DNA from: Mastigamoeba balamuthi
Lineage: Eukaryota; Evosea; Mastigamoebida; Mastigamoebidae
Direction of reading: 5' to 3'
Length of the DNA: 64,000 nucleotides
Assembly: GCA_902651635.1 (NCBI GenBank)
Contig: CACRSC010000098.1
Location: forward strand, 49,152-113,151
In this document: positions 1 through 12,449 of the stretch, one piece after another
How the letters are laid out: every line of letters starts with the position of its first letter
How positions within the stretch are numbered: position 1 is the first letter of the stretch
Program-made: the position numbers and the translations under genes
Notes under the pieces: model-generated
Databases searched by the model: none
The model's input: only the letters and a program-made list of their open reading frames with translations
Told to the model about the DNA's origin: nothing

Positions 1-500
1 ATCTCACAGGGACTGTATCTCACAGTCAGTAAGCTCTGCACGTAGCTTCTGCCTCGGCGTGAACGGCCGCTTCTGCACAAGATTCGCACATGTTAGTAGA
101 GTGTATCCCCTCCCTGACCGGCCCGCCGGGGTGGCAAGAGCGCCCAGTCTGCTGCCCCGCCCGTTTTCTGTCCGTTTTTGGGGTGTTCGGGGTAAAAACA
201 CCGTTCGGCGTAAAAGCACCCCCTCTAGCGGCAAACCAGTGAGGCATTGAAGGAATGTGAGATGCCTCTCATTAAGTAAAAATAATGATATTCAATCCAT
301 TGAATGAAGATATTGTTTCAGAGGACAGCACTACCACCCCACTTAATTGCTCGCCCGGGGCTTTCTCGTGTTCCGGCGAGGGGTTGGGATGACAAGACGA
401 GAGGCACGTTTCCTCGGCCTTGTGCGCCAAGAATAGCTCCTCCGAAAACAGCAGTCCGTCAAGATTCTGGCATACACAATCCAGTAGCTCCCGAACTCTG
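1..500. other. intergenic, upstream of first gene
   Basis: No supported gene. Short open frames here overlap each other on both strands and match nothing I recognise. The last 200 bases are the likely promoter and 5' leader of the gene starting at 501. Confidence 0.5.
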
Positions 501-3167
501 ATGATTGCTCGCACAGCATTCCTCTCCGCAGCTCTTATGGCCCTCGCCCGGGCGCAGTGCGGCACAGGCGACACGGGTGAAATGTGGGACGAGCCGCCGT
601 ACCGGCCCGTGGCCTCTCTCGCAGCCCCGTCGTCTCAGAAGCTCTGCGGTTCGCTTTTCCATCGCGTTTTGGGGGGCTTTTGCGTTTATGACGCCGCAGT
701 CCGTCTTCCAACCCGCGGCCTCGCCGACCGATAGGGAACCATCCGGCGTACTCTGCGAGGTACTTCCAGCTGTTCGCGCCGAGGGAGGTGCCGTGGAGGT
801 ACACGAGGGTGTGCTTCAGCCTGCTCTCCAACACGACGGCGACGGTCAAGGGCGACATCGGAATTCACCCGCCGTTCATCCCCGGCAGCGTCAACGTCAT
901 CACGCCGGCGCAGGCCACGTCCAGCGTTGCGTTCAAGATCACTCTGGACCCCAGCAACCCGTGGCAGACGCTGGACCTCACCACGTCCCGCTCTGCTCTG
1001 AGTACGAGAGATCACGGTTTTTCGCCAAGCTCACTGCTTCTCACTCTGCCCGCCCTGGAAGTCTCGTGGACGAGCCACGTGTTTCTGTCCTTGTACTACT
1101 GGAGCTGCGACTATGTGGCGGTCAACGTGTCGGTCGGAAGCAGCGGACGACTGACATTCAAGAACTACGACTACACCGGCTGGTACGCACTCTACACCGA
1201 CGCCTCAGCGACGTACAACACCGTCAAGGCCATCCCGCTGCGCGCAGAGGGCCACCCCAGCGGTACAGACCCCACCGCAGCGCACACCGCTCACACAGAG
1301 CTCTGCAGACGTCGCGCCTGTGAGCTGGGTGTGCCCCAAGGCTGACTACAAGGACGGCAAGTGCGACTGCAACTGCGGGGCGTGGGATCCAGACTGCAGG
1401 GCCAACCCGCACAGCGACGACTGCCTCACCGCCTCGGCCGTGTGCGACCAGACGGGCGTGTGCACGGGTCTCGACTGGAACGAGACGCTGTGCAACGCCA
1501 CGCACTTCTGGGCCAACGACGGCTGCCAGTGCGAGTGCGGGGGCACAATCATCGACCCCGACTGCTTCGACCTCTTCGCAGCGCAGCCCGAGTGCCACGC
1601 AAAGAACTTCACGTCGCCGATCTGCGTCAACGAGGGGGCGACGACCAAGTGCAAAGGTGCTGCTCTCCCTGTCGGCACGAGTGCGGGCTGAGAGATGCAC
1701 GCAGAACGCTGGACGTGCAGTCAGGATAAGTACGCGGACGGCAGGCACTGCGACTGCGGGTGCGGCATACAGGACCCCGACTGCGACCTGTCCCCACGAG
1801 TGCCGACCAGCTGCCACGACGACTGGCAGTGCATCAACGGAATCTGCCTAGGTAATCTGGGAGCCCGTGCGGACTCGCATCCATAACGTGTCCCCCTCTG
1901 CAGTGCCTCCCGACTGGACGTGCCCGTGGGGAGAGTACGGCAGCGGTGATGGGTGCCAATGCCTGTGCGGAACGTACGATCCGGACTGCGACACCTCCAC
2001 GATGGGGTACGTGTACAGCTGCCACCTGCTCCAGATCTGCAACTACGACGGCCTCTGCACTGCCCGGGGATGCGGCAACAACGTCTCCGACCCGTTCTCG
2101 CTCGAGGTGGGCGCCAAGATGGTTGCGGTTTCCCTTAGGAGATTCACGACTGCAGGAATGCGATGGCGGCATGGGGTGCACAAGCGGGTGCGTGTGCCAG
2201 AAGGGCTTCGTTCCCTCGAGCCCTCACAGGAAGGACTGCGCGACTGTGTGCCACGATGGCATTGCGGCTGGGCCTGAGGCTTGCGACAACGGAACCTTCT
2301 GTGGCAGCGACTGCACGTGCCTGCCCGGCCACTCCGCCTACACTCCAGCAAAGACCTTCTGTTCTGGCTGTGGAAACAACTTCCTCGACTCGGGAGAAAG
2401 GTCCGCTCTCGGCGAAAAAAACCAAGCGAAAAACCCACAGCCTCGTTCCCCCTCCCACAGCTGCGACGGTGGCACTGGCTGCAACCCCAACTGCACCTGC
2501 ATGCCAGGGTATGCAGTGACGTCTCCCGCATCCGAGAGTTGCTTCAACAACGATGAAGAGGACAAGAAGAAGGCCACCATTGCCACCGCCGTCGGCAGTA
2601 CAGCGGGCTTTGTGCTTCTCGTTGGCGTCTGTGTGGCTGTTTTCTATGCGTGCGTGTCGCTCTCTCGCTCGTTTCCTCACTGAGCCACATCTGATTGTGT
2701 TGTGCATTGCGGTTGCCAGGCGCAAAGCCAAGTTCGGGCCTCGGCGGCTGAACATGCCCATCGAGATGCCCGGGGCCGTGTCCTTCGCGTTTGAGACAGA
2801 TGCTGTTAAAGAGCAGTCGGACACGATCAGAAGCTTCACGACCACGTCGCTGGAAGCCTCGGCAATCAGCGGCTTCGCGGACGGCATTCACACGCTGGCT
2901 CCGGAGGCGTCGGGGGCGTCCCTTGGGATGCTCTCAGCTGGGCTCATGCCGCCCCAGACAGCTGCAATAGCGTCCGAGAGGTCCGCGGACTCGGGGAGAC
3001 ATGACGAGCAGCCACAGGTCGTTCAGCCCAGCAGCGAGTCACTGCCACAGACAGAAGTAATGACTGGGGAGTATAGAGACCCGGGCGCCTCAGTGCAGCT
3101 GCAGGAGCCTGGGGCGGAGGCTGCTGCATCAGTTGCGTTCGAGAACGATTACATGTGGCAGAACTGA
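501..3167 (+). CDS. cysteine-rich type I membrane protein with DPDC repeats
   Basis: Eight exons: 501-648, 735-1262, 1309-1656, 1705-1851, 1904-2106, 2156-2400, 2461-2649, 2720-3167 (2256 nt, 751 aa); every junction is GT-AG and the phases agree. The start gives a signal peptide (MIARTAFLSAALMALARA). The first ~250 residues are beta-rich and look like a carbohydrate-binding or PPC-type domain. Four repeats of the pattern DG-C-C-C-G..DPDC follow, then two units of the type GCGNN..E.CDGG.GC..C.C, which resemble DUF4215/Myxococcus cysteine-rich repeats. A single membrane helix sits at about 2575-2650, followed by a ~150-residue acidic and serine-rich cytoplasmic tail. It is probably a surface adhesion or receptor protein. 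No enzyme domain is visible, and the family names are inferred from spacing of cysteines only. An extra 60-base in-frame intron near 1000-1062 is possible. Confidence 0.82.
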
Positions 3168-3339
3168 ATGAACCAAATAGTTTTTGATTGAGCGGAGGCA
3201 ATAAGGAGTGCATCTTCAGGCTTGCGTGATGGTGCTAGGTCGCGAGAGATTCTGAAAGTGGGTGCATTGAGCTTAGAAGAAATATCCCGAACGAAGTTTG
3301 AGGGCGAGGAGGGCCGTCCGTGTGATGTAGAGGGCATCC

Positions 3340-5750
3340 TTATTCAAGAGGGTATGCGAGAAATGTGTGGCCCTTGTACAGTACCTCTTTGAGCCCTCCA
3401 AATACACGCTCGGTCCCGAGACTGTCACGGAGATCCTGGGAACACAGCACCTGGCCAGGCTCTGCTGCCTCTTGCAGACTCTGGCTCAAACTGACTGCAC
3501 ATTCGTTGAGACGAGTCAGGGAAGGCACTTGAATACCTGCGGCTCCCCACATCTCGTAAGAGAACTTCCTCAGGCCGATGATGGCCCCGTTGCACTGACC
3601 GATCGCCGCCCCCATGCGGAAGCGAAGAGGCCACCCAGGCGTCAACTCCCTTCCATGGCTCAGACTGGAGCAGGTGTCGTGAGCCGCGGAGATGGTGAAT
3701 AATCGTTCACGCGCCTTCGGAACGCTGCGGCAAGCTTGACTATGTCGCTGTTGTCGTGGCTGCTGCACACAGGAATGCCAGTCCCTGCCACTGTTTGAAA
3801 AATGATGAGCTCAGTGAAGAGAGCTACGAGCAACGAACAGTACGCATCCCCGATGGTCCGAACTTTGGTAGCGCCCACCGAGGTGGTCAGACAGTCCATC
3901 TGGCAGTAGAGCACATTCAGAGTGTCCACCACGCACTTGGCGTCCGTGGCAGCGGACCACGACGTGAAGCTGCAGATGTCCGCGAACAGGAACGCAGCCG
4001 AGCAGAAGTGGTCCGCCTGCGAGTGGAGTCCCGCCCTGAAGGCCTGCAGCACGTGGCCCGGGAACATGTTGCCCATGATGAGGGACGTCTTCCGCGACTG
4101 GCCCAGCAGCGTCTCCATGAGCTCGTTCACGGAGCACGAGACCTTGCTCAGCTCGCTCCTGCCCCGCGTGGGGATCCTCTCGTTGAAGTCCTGTTGGCTC
4201 GCGGGGTCACAGCTGAGTGGGGTGGGGAGGCCGAGGGGCAACTAGAACCTTGGACGAGGCGATCGAGACGATCTGCGAACAGAAGAGCGACAGCTTTCGC
4301 AGTACTGTCGACTCCACCAGGAGGCACACAGCGACCCAGTGGGCAATTAGTGCCCCGGAGCATATGAGGGCCAGCTTCTCCATGCCTGTCATAATTTGCA
4401 GACATTAGAAGTAGAATGCCGAGCTGGTCGCACTGTCGATCAGCGTGTGCCGCACTGTCCTCGCCGACCTGATGTACAAGAAGGCCACCGGCTTTCCATC
4501 CTGGAGGGGGAGGAGCAACAGTGAGCAAGACTGACCAGAGCAATTCTGCTGCTGGGCGAACGCACAACATCGGAGACAACGCCGCCAACGCCGAGGTACG
4601 ACGCGTACGACATGTTAGACATGGGGGAGCAGAGGAGGGTCGATGGAGTGGCCACGAGCGCGTTGAGAGGAGCAGTCTGCACGTGCTCCTCTGTGGTAGG
4701 CCCGTCAGCCTCGAGCCAGCCGACAAAAGACGGGCCTGTGACGGTCTCTGAGATGTTGATGTACTCCTGCGACTGCAGCAGCGGCTCGTACAGGCCGCGC
4801 AGCCTCGTGTCCATCTCCTCTCTGTGTAGGAAGCTGCCAGCAATGTACTCTCCGTGAGACACTCCAGGAGAGAGAGGCGGACAGCGAGAAGCAGAGGTCG
4901 GTCTGCGTGGCGGACTCCGGCAGGTCCTGCATGACGTCTCTGGCCACGACGATCCACCCGACAAAGTCGCCCGTGTAGTCTGTCTTACGTACCACCGACG
5001 AGGTCACCACGTTGAGCGTGTCGGTCAGCGGGTCGTAGAACAGGCCCTCGGCCCTGCCCCTCGCCAGCAGCGCCCTGCTCAGCTGCCGCCAGAGCGACTC
5101 CTGGACGGGCTGCAGCTCCGTGCCGTTCCTCCAGACGTAGAAGTGCCCGTTGAGCAGCTGCAGGGCCAGGGAGGGGGGAAGGAGAGCCGTTGCTGAGCTG
5201 CGGGAGTGGCTGCTGTGGCGCCTGTGCACCTCGCCGTCGGGCTTGATGAAGACGATGGCGCTGACGCGGTAGAAGCGCAGCGTCCACGTGCCGTTGCACA
5301 CGGTGCTGTAGAAGGGGCCCCAGGGGTCGCCGTCGCGCAAGTACTGCCACAGCTCGTCCTGTCGCAGCGCAGCCAGCAGTTGGGTGAGCCCGAAAGAGCA
5401 ACAAAACGCTGCGGGCTCTATTTCGGGGGCAGGAGGAAAGAATGGCTGCAGCCGAGACGCAGAGGGCGCACCCAGAAGGTCCACGAGTACATGGCAGCGT
5501 AGACGTTGTCGACGTCGAAGAGCAGGGCGCGCGCTGCGAGGCCCGCGTCGGCCACGGCGAGCTCGTGCTCGATCCGCGAGGACGAGGCCAGCGAGACGGC
5601 CGAGAGGGAGCCGCAGATGACGCCCGCGCCCAGCAGCGCCAGCGCGGCCACGGGCACCAGCGTGCGCACCCGCAGCGACGACGGGCACCAGCGGCAGCGG
5701 CGGGCCTCGTCGCGCACAGCCAGCGAGCTCTCGCTGCGTGCGACGTGCAT
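3340..5750 (-). CDS. transmembrane class III nucleotidyl cyclase, CHASE4-like sensor
   Basis: It converts ATP or GTP to a cyclic nucleotide in response to an extracellular signal. From the start (ATG at 5750) the protein has a short cytoplasmic stretch, a membrane helix (VPVAALALLGAGVICGSLSA), and an ectodomain of about 400 residues whose ends (GWIVVARDV) resemble CHASE4. A second helix lies at about 4300-4390 and the cyclase homology domain at about 4190-3350. Both metal-binding aspartates are visible (FADICSFT and TIGDAY). The purine-specifying position has Arg (KVRTIGD) rather than Lys or Glu, and the usual Asn of the VN.AxR motif is not apparent (MWGAAGIQVPSLTRL), so activity is uncertain. 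Several introns are present; one is clear at 5229-5158, others (near 5477-5415, 4870, 4500-4400, 4190 and 3700) are only approximate. The stop is TAA at 3340-3342. It converges on the preceding gene with 172 bases between. Confidence 0.75.
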
Positions 5751-5997
5751 TGCAACAGTGCGACCCCCCAAGTGCACGCAATTCAAAAGGACATCACGGC
5801 GCCCGATACCCTTCCGAGCAGAGTGGAATTCCGTGGGGCGAGATCTCAGCCCGGGCATCCCCTCCAAGTCCAACACTGAGCGGCAAACGACGCCACGACG
5901 GCATGGTGGTGACGTTGCTGCGAGCGGGGAGGAGAGAGATACGGGGGCGTATCTGGTGATTCCGGGTATATCTTAGCGGAGATATTTTGGGAAAACG

Positions 5998-6007
5998 GCA
6001 GATATCT
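5998..6007. promoter_or_regulatory. GCAGATATCT motif in divergent promoter
   Basis: The 281 bases between the divergent cyclase and BIG-like genes hold GCAGATATCT 25 bases before the ATG at 6032, plus related GATATTTT and TATATC words at 5968-5988. The same decamer with Y at position 9 recurs before other genes here (17161, 60103), so it may be a shared promoter or initiator element. This is inference from recurrence. Confidence 0.35.
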
Positions 6008-6031
6008 GAATTCATCGGTGCGGGGCGGGCG

Positions 6032-9000
6032 ATGGGCGACCTCGCGGCGGCAGCGCCGCTGCACCAGCAGCTCCTCCGCGCCCTCACGGACATCAACTCG
6101 GCGTCGTCGCGCCGCCACACGGCCCTGCGCCACTCGTGCGCGCAGTGCATCGGTGCCCGCCCGTCCCACACGGAAGACGAAGATCCCCCCAAACACACAC
6201 ACAGAGCCCCTCTCACACTGTTCTGACTCCACTCCACTCCACTCCACTCCACTCCTGTGCAGAGCGGCTCAAGAGGGCCAGCGCACCCAGCGCGAGCTCG
6301 GAGCAGCAGCAGCAGGGGCAGCAGCAGCAGGACGGCTCCATCGACGAGATCGTCAAGGCGCTCTGCCTCGCCTGCGACACCAAGGTCCCCAAGATCGTCG
6401 CCCTCGCCCTCGACGCGCTCCAGGTTTCCACTCCTGCTGCTGGGGGGGGTCCGGGGTTCGATTCCAGGTCCTGACAGAATTATTCTCTCGCCCAGAAAAT
6501 GATGACGTACGGGCTGGTCAGGGGCGCCGACGTCGTGGGCGCGTCGTCGGTGTGCCTCGAGGTCCAGGACGCGTCTGTGCACCTGCAGGTGCTCAAGTGC
6601 CTGCTGCCAGCCGTGACGACGCCCGCGTGCCTGCGGGGCGCCCCGCTGGCCACTGCGCTGGCCCGCACGCTCGACGTGCACGCCGACGCCCTCAGCAGGC
6701 TCACCGCAGACACCTCCCGCGCGGCCCTCAAGCAGATGGTCGGCAGCGTCTACGCCCGCCTCGAGGCCGCTGCAGGCGCCCCCGAGGCCCCGCAGCACCC
6801 GCAGCAGCAGCAGCAGCAGCAGAGCGACGGCAGCAGCGACGCGGAGGCCGCACGCGAGGCCACTGAGGCCCGCGAGCTCTTGGCGGACGCCCTGGCGGTG
6901 CTCGACCTGCTATGCAGGAGCGCCGCCTGCGAGGGCGAGGCGGCTGGTGCGGCTGCCGACGAGCCGGCGCAGAGGCGGCGGCTGCTGGCGCTCGAGCTGC
7001 TCGCGGACGTCGTGCGCGGCGCTGGGAGGGCGTTCGCTGCGGACGCGGCGCTGCGGGCGGCCGTCAGGACGAAGCTGTTCGCCGCGCTGGCCCAGGGCGC
7101 GGCCAGCGGCTCGGAGCCCGTGTTCCGCGCGAGCGTCGCGCTGTTCACGGAGCTGCTGCGCAGGTTCCGCGAGCGCCTACGGCCCGAGATCGCCGCGGTG
7201 CTCGCGGGGCAGCTCGTGCCGGCGCTCGAGAGCGCGTCGGTCAGCGCGGGACACCGCGTCTGCGTGCTGGCGGCGCTGCTCGAGCCCGCCAAGGAGTCGG
7301 ACAAGCTCATGGACCTCTTCGGCCACCACGAGGACGAGTTCCGCCGCGTCTGCGCGCAGGTCTGCGCCATCCTGCGCGCCAGCTGCGCCGAGACGCAGGC
7401 GACGACGGCCACCACGGCGCAGCAGCAGCAGCAGCAGCAGGGCGCGGGGCCCGTGGACCCCACGCTGGCCGCCGTGGCGCTCGAGTGGGCCGCAGCGGTG
7501 CTCAAGTCGCTCAAGAGCCTCGTCGACGGCTCGTCTCCCGAGAGCAGCGCGACCGTCGAGTCCCCGGCGCCCGAGGACGACACGGTAGCCTCCCAGCCCT
7601 CGGGCTCCCCTCGCTGGGCTCACGCGCGTGTCCGCAGGCGCAGCTGTCGGTGCGGCAGGCGTTCGAGGTGCTGTGGCCGAGGCTGTTCGAGGCGCTCTGC
7701 GCGGTCTTCAGCGCGAGCGACGACGACAAGACGGTGGACACGTGCCTCGCGGGGCTCAAGTACGGCGTGCACGTGGTGCTGCTGCTCGGCATGGACGCGC
7801 AGCGCGCAGAGGCCCTCGAGGCGCTCGAGCGCTTCTGCGTGCTCGACGCGCCGGCGGACATGCGGCGCAAGAACGTCAGCGCGCTGTGCACGCTCGCGAG
7901 CATCGCCTTCTCGGACGGCAACTACCTGCACGACTCGTGGGGCGTCCTCGTGCGCTGCCTCTCGCGCCTCGAGGAGCACCGCCTCATCGTCGACGCCAGC
8001 GCCCCGGCGTCGGCCCCGCAGTCGCCGGCCGCGCCCCCGGCGTACAGCGCCGAGCGGCCCCGCACGGCGCCGCAGAAGCCGCTGTCCCAGCAGCAGCAAC
8101 AGCAGCAGCAGCAGCAGCTCCAGGTGGCGGACCCCCTGATCGCAGAGCAGGTGCAGAACCTCTTCGTCGAGTCCATCTTCACCGAGGCCGCGTCCCTCAG
8201 CGATGTACGCGCGCAGCACACAGGCAGCCAGCGGCTCGTGGGAGCTGCGGGGTGGGGGATCCATCTCCTGGGCACCGCTGTTTTTTGTGTTCTTGTGTGG
8301 ACGAGTGTGTGCGACTTGCTGTGGAGGGGCTACCACATTCCCCTGAGCCACCGCAGCTCTGCTCACTCCCTTCGTAGCTCACCGCCGCTCGCTCGCCGCC
8401 TCTCTGTCCGGACCCGTGCAGATGGCTCTGGTGGACCTTGTCAAGGCGCTGTGCAGCGTCTCGGCGGCGGAGATCAGCGCGGGTCGGGCGTACTGCCTGC
8501 GCAAGCTGCTGGCGGTGAGCACGTGCGGCGGCATGCGCGCGCGCGAGGCCTGGCCCGAGCTGTGGGAGACGCTGCGGCGCCACGTGCTGCTCTGCACGGC
8601 CTCGGACTGCGGCCCCGCCGTCGTCTGCGGCGTCGAGCTGCTCAAGGACGTCGCCGAGCGCTTCCTCGACGTGCCCGAGCGCCCCGGCACGCGCGAGCAG
8701 CAGGACGTCCTGCGCACGTTCTCGCTCGTCTACGCGGCGTCCAAGGCCAAGGAGCCCGTCGTGCGCAGCGTCCGCAGCATCGTGCTCTCGCGCAGCCGCG
8801 CCCTGGCCTCGGGCTGGCGCAGCGTCTTCGCCGTGGCGGCCGTCGCGGCCGAGGGGCTGCACACGTACACGCAGCGCACGCTGACGACGGCGTTCGAGAT
8901 CGTCGCCGAGGCCGTCCGCTCGCGCCACGAGGCCGTCGCGGGCGGCTACTACGTCGAGCTCGTCACGTGCGTCGCGGCCTTTGCGCGGACCGTAGCGCAG

Positions 9001-10942
9001 GCCGACGTGTCCAAGAAGGGCCTCGCGCTGCTGCAGCAGTGCGTCGACGGGCTCTTCGAGCGCGACTGCCCCGCGGTGCCGCTGGCCGCGCGCGACGGCG
9101 ACCGCAAGTTCACGACCGAGCACGCGAGCCTCGTGCTCTGGCTGCCGCCGCTCTCGCAGCTCTCGTCGCTCGCCGCGCACCCCAACAGGGAGTCGCGGAC
9201 CGCCGCGCTCGCGTACCTCTTCGCGCTGCTCGACGCGCACGCGGGGCTCTTCACCGCCGGCGCCTGGGAGCTCGTCGTGCGCCGCGTCGTGCTGCCCGTC
9301 TTCGCGAGCGTCGGCTACGCGCAGGGCTCGGGCGTCCTGCAGCCCGCGGGCCTCAGCGAGTCCTGGGCGGCCACCACGTGCCCGCAGGCCCTCGCGCTGC
9401 TCTCGTCGCTCGTCTGCGCCCACGCCGACGCGCTGGCCTTTGCGCTGCACGACGTGCTCGACCTCGCGGGCGCCGTCCTGCGCCACGCCGACGGCGGGCA
9501 GCTCTCGGTCCTCGGCGCCGACTTTGTCCGCAGGCTCGCCGTCGAGCAGGGCGCCGCGCTCTCGCCCGCCGCGTGGGCCGACGTCGTCGCCTGCGTCGCC
9601 ACGTCGTGCGACGCCGACGCCGACCTCTTCGAGAAGTTCGCGGCCGCCGCCGAGTCGGACTACTCGCCGCGCGCGCCCGCGGGCTCTGCGGGCGCCGCCC
9701 AGCAGCCGCAGGCGCCGCCGCAGAGCCCCGGGTCCCCCGCCGCCCGCGTGGCGAGCTCCCGGCCCTCGACGTCGGCGCGCGGCGACACGGCGGCGCTGGC
9801 GAGCTGCGAGGGCTGCGGGGCCAACGAGGTCGAGCGCGCGATGCTGCGCTGCCCGCTCTGCTGCGGCCCGCTCTACTGCTCGCTCGCCTGCCTGCTCGCC
9901 GACTGGCCGCGCCACAGCGAGTCCTGCGCCAACCGCCCGCGCCCCGCCCGCGCCGCCGCGAGCGTCGCGGGGTCGCCGACGGGCCTCCAGCGCCCCATGT
10001 CCGCCGAGAGGTCCGCCCCCTCCGTTTCCACCTCGCCTCTGCCGTTTCCCCCGTCGGTTCTCCGCCGGGTTTTCGCCCCCCTTCCGCGGCTGACGGCCGG
10101 CGGCTGCCCTGCAGGGGTGACGTCATCATACGTGGGCTGGGGGTGCCGTCGCGGGTGATCACGGGGAGGCTGGTGGTCGTGGCGGCGCTGGTGGAGCGCG
10201 TGGAGGAGGTGCTGCTGCGGCAGGCTGGCAGCGTGAGCGACGAGGACGCCGCGGCGATGGTCGGCAGCCTCTCGGCCGCCTGCGGGGCGCTGCGCGAGGC
10301 CGCGCTGAACCCGGCGGCGTGCAAGCTGGCGCAGGCATCGGGCGTCATCGACTTTGCGGGCAAGGCGCGCGAGTGCGCGACGTCGATGCTGCACCTCGTC
10401 TTCGCGGTCTACCAGGAGGCAGCGCTCGGCCGACCCCAGCGACGCGCCCTCCTCGAGGACCGCATCGTCTCGTACGCCTCGCCTCGTCTTCGCTTTCTTT
10501 CCCAGCCCTGTGGGGAAGCAGCGCATTTGCTCGCCTCTGGCCGCCTCTGGTTGCTCAGCTCCGTGTTTATGGCACCCAACTGGCCGCTGTTGGGGAGTTG
10601 TTTGCCGTCAAAGTGGTTGCGGTATTGGAGCGCACGGCAGCTGACCTCAGCTCTCGCCGCAGGGTGTGCGGGCAGGTGCTGGGCGAGCTCAGCAAGACGC
10701 AGTTCCCCGACGAGCTGAGGCTGGGGCTGGCGATGCACGTGCTGACGGAGATGGCGCAGCTGGGCGACGAGCAGTACCTGGGCGTGGCCTCGAGGCTCTG
10801 GCCGCAGCTCGTCGACCTCTCGCTGCACGACAACAGGGACGTCCGCGCCGCCATGCGCCAGCACCTCTCCAGGGTCGGCGCGCTCTCGGGCATCGCCACC
10901 ATTGAGCCTCCGTCCCCGCCACAGCCGCAGCCGCCGCAGTAG
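6032..10942 (+). CDS. BIG/Mon2-like DCB-HUS-HDS protein lacking Sec7, with MYND finger
   Basis: Seven exons: 6032-6152, 6263-6423, 6496-7584, 7638-8204, 8422-10010, 10115-10471, 10663-10942 (4164 nt, 1387 aa). The N-terminus matches the DCB domain of BIG/Sec7 ARF-GEFs (KIVALALDALQKMMTYGLV-like). Residues ~330-450 match HUS (LMDLFGHHEDEF) and ~460-570 match HDS1 (CLAGLKYGVHVVLLLGMD, DGNYLHDSW); HDS2/3 start at ~650 (LVDLVKALCSVSAAEI-like). The catalytic Sec7 domain that BIG proteins carry between HUS and HDS1 is absent: only a 53-base intron lies there. That is the layout of Mon2, although the HDS sequence reads as BIG-type. A canonical MYND zinc finger (CxxC, CxxC, YCSxxC, WxxHxxxC) sits at residues ~1106-1145. 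Polyglutamine runs (CAG repeats) interrupt the linkers. Likely role: Golgi/endosome scaffold or ARF-pathway regulator, without exchange activity of its own. Confidence 0.85.
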
Positions 10943-11058
10943 GCCGGCCTGCATTCCCATCCCCCGGTTGCCTTTGCCGAACTCCTCCCACCACCGACTC
11001 GGACGCCTGCCGACTCGGACCCTGAACGCTTTAAACACCACAGTTATTTTGCTCTTTC
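10315..11058. repeat. left copy of 744-bp duplication across a one-N gap
   Basis: Bases 10315-11058 recur without visible change at 11060-11803 (offset 745), separated by a single N at 11059. The repeat covers the last exons and 3' end of the BIG-like gene. Two contig ends that overlap but were not merged explain this better than a genomic duplication. Confidence 0.9.
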
Positions 11059-11059
11059 N

Positions 11060-11803
11060 CGGCGTGCAAGCTGGCGCAGGCATCGGGCGTCATCGACTTT
11101 GCGGGCAAGGCGCGCGAGTGCGCGACGTCGATGCTGCACCTCGTCTTCGCGGTCTACCAGGAGGCAGCGCTCGGCCGACCCCAGCGACGCGCCCTCCTCG
11201 AGGACCGCATCGTCTCGTACGCCTCGCCTCGTCTTCGCTTTCTTTCCCAGCCCTGTGGGGAAGCAGCGCATTTGCTCGCCTCTGGCCGCCTCTGGTTGCT
11301 CAGCTCCGTGTTTATGGCACCCAACTGGCCGCTGTTGGGGAGTTGTTTGCCGTCAAAGTGGTTGCGGTATTGGAGCGCACGGCAGCTGACCTCAGCTCTC
11401 GCCGCAGGGTGTGCGGGCAGGTGCTGGGCGAGCTCAGCAAGACGCAGTTCCCCGACGAGCTGAGGCTGGGGCTGGCGATGCACGTGCTGACGGAGATGGC
11501 GCAGCTGGGCGACGAGCAGTACCTGGGCGTGGCCTCGAGGCTCTGGCCGCAGCTCGTCGACCTCTCGCTGCACGACAACAGGGACGTCCGCGCCGCCATG
11601 CGCCAGCACCTCTCCAGGGTCGGCGCGCTCTCGGGCATCGCCACCATTGAGCCTCCGTCCCCGCCACAGCCGCAGCCGCCGCAGTAGGCCGGCCTGCATT
11701 CCCATCCCCCGGTTGCCTTTGCCGAACTCCTCCCACCACCGACTCGGACGCCTGCCGACTCGGACCCTGAACGCTTTAAACACCACAGTTATTTTGCTCT
11801 TTC
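11060..11803. repeat. right copy of the 744-bp assembly duplication
   Basis: Repeats the 3' part of the BIG-like gene, including its stop and 3' flank, then continues into unique sequence at 11804. The open frames inside it should not be counted as a second gene. Confidence 0.9.
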
Positions 11804-12449
11804 AGGTGTGGTGAGCGGCGTGTTCTGCGCTGACGACCGACGGTGAGCCTCCCCTGGGCAGCGCGCGTGCCTTCTGCGGGATAGCAGGCCCTTGCGATGG
11901 GCAGACGACACTGTCATGCGTTTTTGTGTCTGGTTGGGAGACCCATAATGAGAGTAGCCAGAGGACGTCCTTAAAACGCGCAGCGGTGCGGCTCTGCGAG
12001 ATCACTTCTCCCCCCGTTCAGTTCCCAGCTTGTTTGTGGCTGGGCGGCTGAAGCGGCCAAGCACAGGCTTGGCGGCAAAGTCGTTAAACCCAAATCCAAA
12101 GACAAGTTCCTCGAGAGAAGATGGTCGTATTGCAAAGATACGAAAATCTGTCTGGCTGGGTGGCTGGCTGGCCTGGCTTCTGCTGGGTGGGCCGCCCGAA
12201 AGGGCAGCGGGCCCCTGCTGCCTGCTGGCTATAACCGGCCTTGCCTCCGTGCCACTCAAGGGCGGCAAGCTCTTCCAGAGTCCCACTGAGGCATCTCTCC
12301 AGCCACTCTCTCGCTTATGCGGATCGCCATGCCCCGATTCGTCCTGTGGATCGCCACGTCACGAGAAATCCGTACAGTTGCCCACACCGCGTCACCCGCG
12401 TCACCACTCCCACTGCCCGCTCCGTCCCACACACCACCCGCCCCCCCTC
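11804..12449. other. intergenic region
   Basis: About 650 bases between the BIG-like gene and the amidohydrolase. Open frames exist on the + strand but show no recognisable protein. It probably holds the terminator of one gene and the promoter of the next. Confidence 0.5.

Noticed and set aside
8197-9915. A 572-codon - strand frame opposite the BIG-like gene
   Set aside because: Arg/Ala/Gly-rich antisense shadow with no domain.
6912-10718. A 1268-codon + strand open frame across the BIG-like gene
   Set aside because: It joins two true exon frames with long Arg/Ala/Gly-rich shadow sequence. High GC makes all frames open, and the spliced model has domain support and correct phase.
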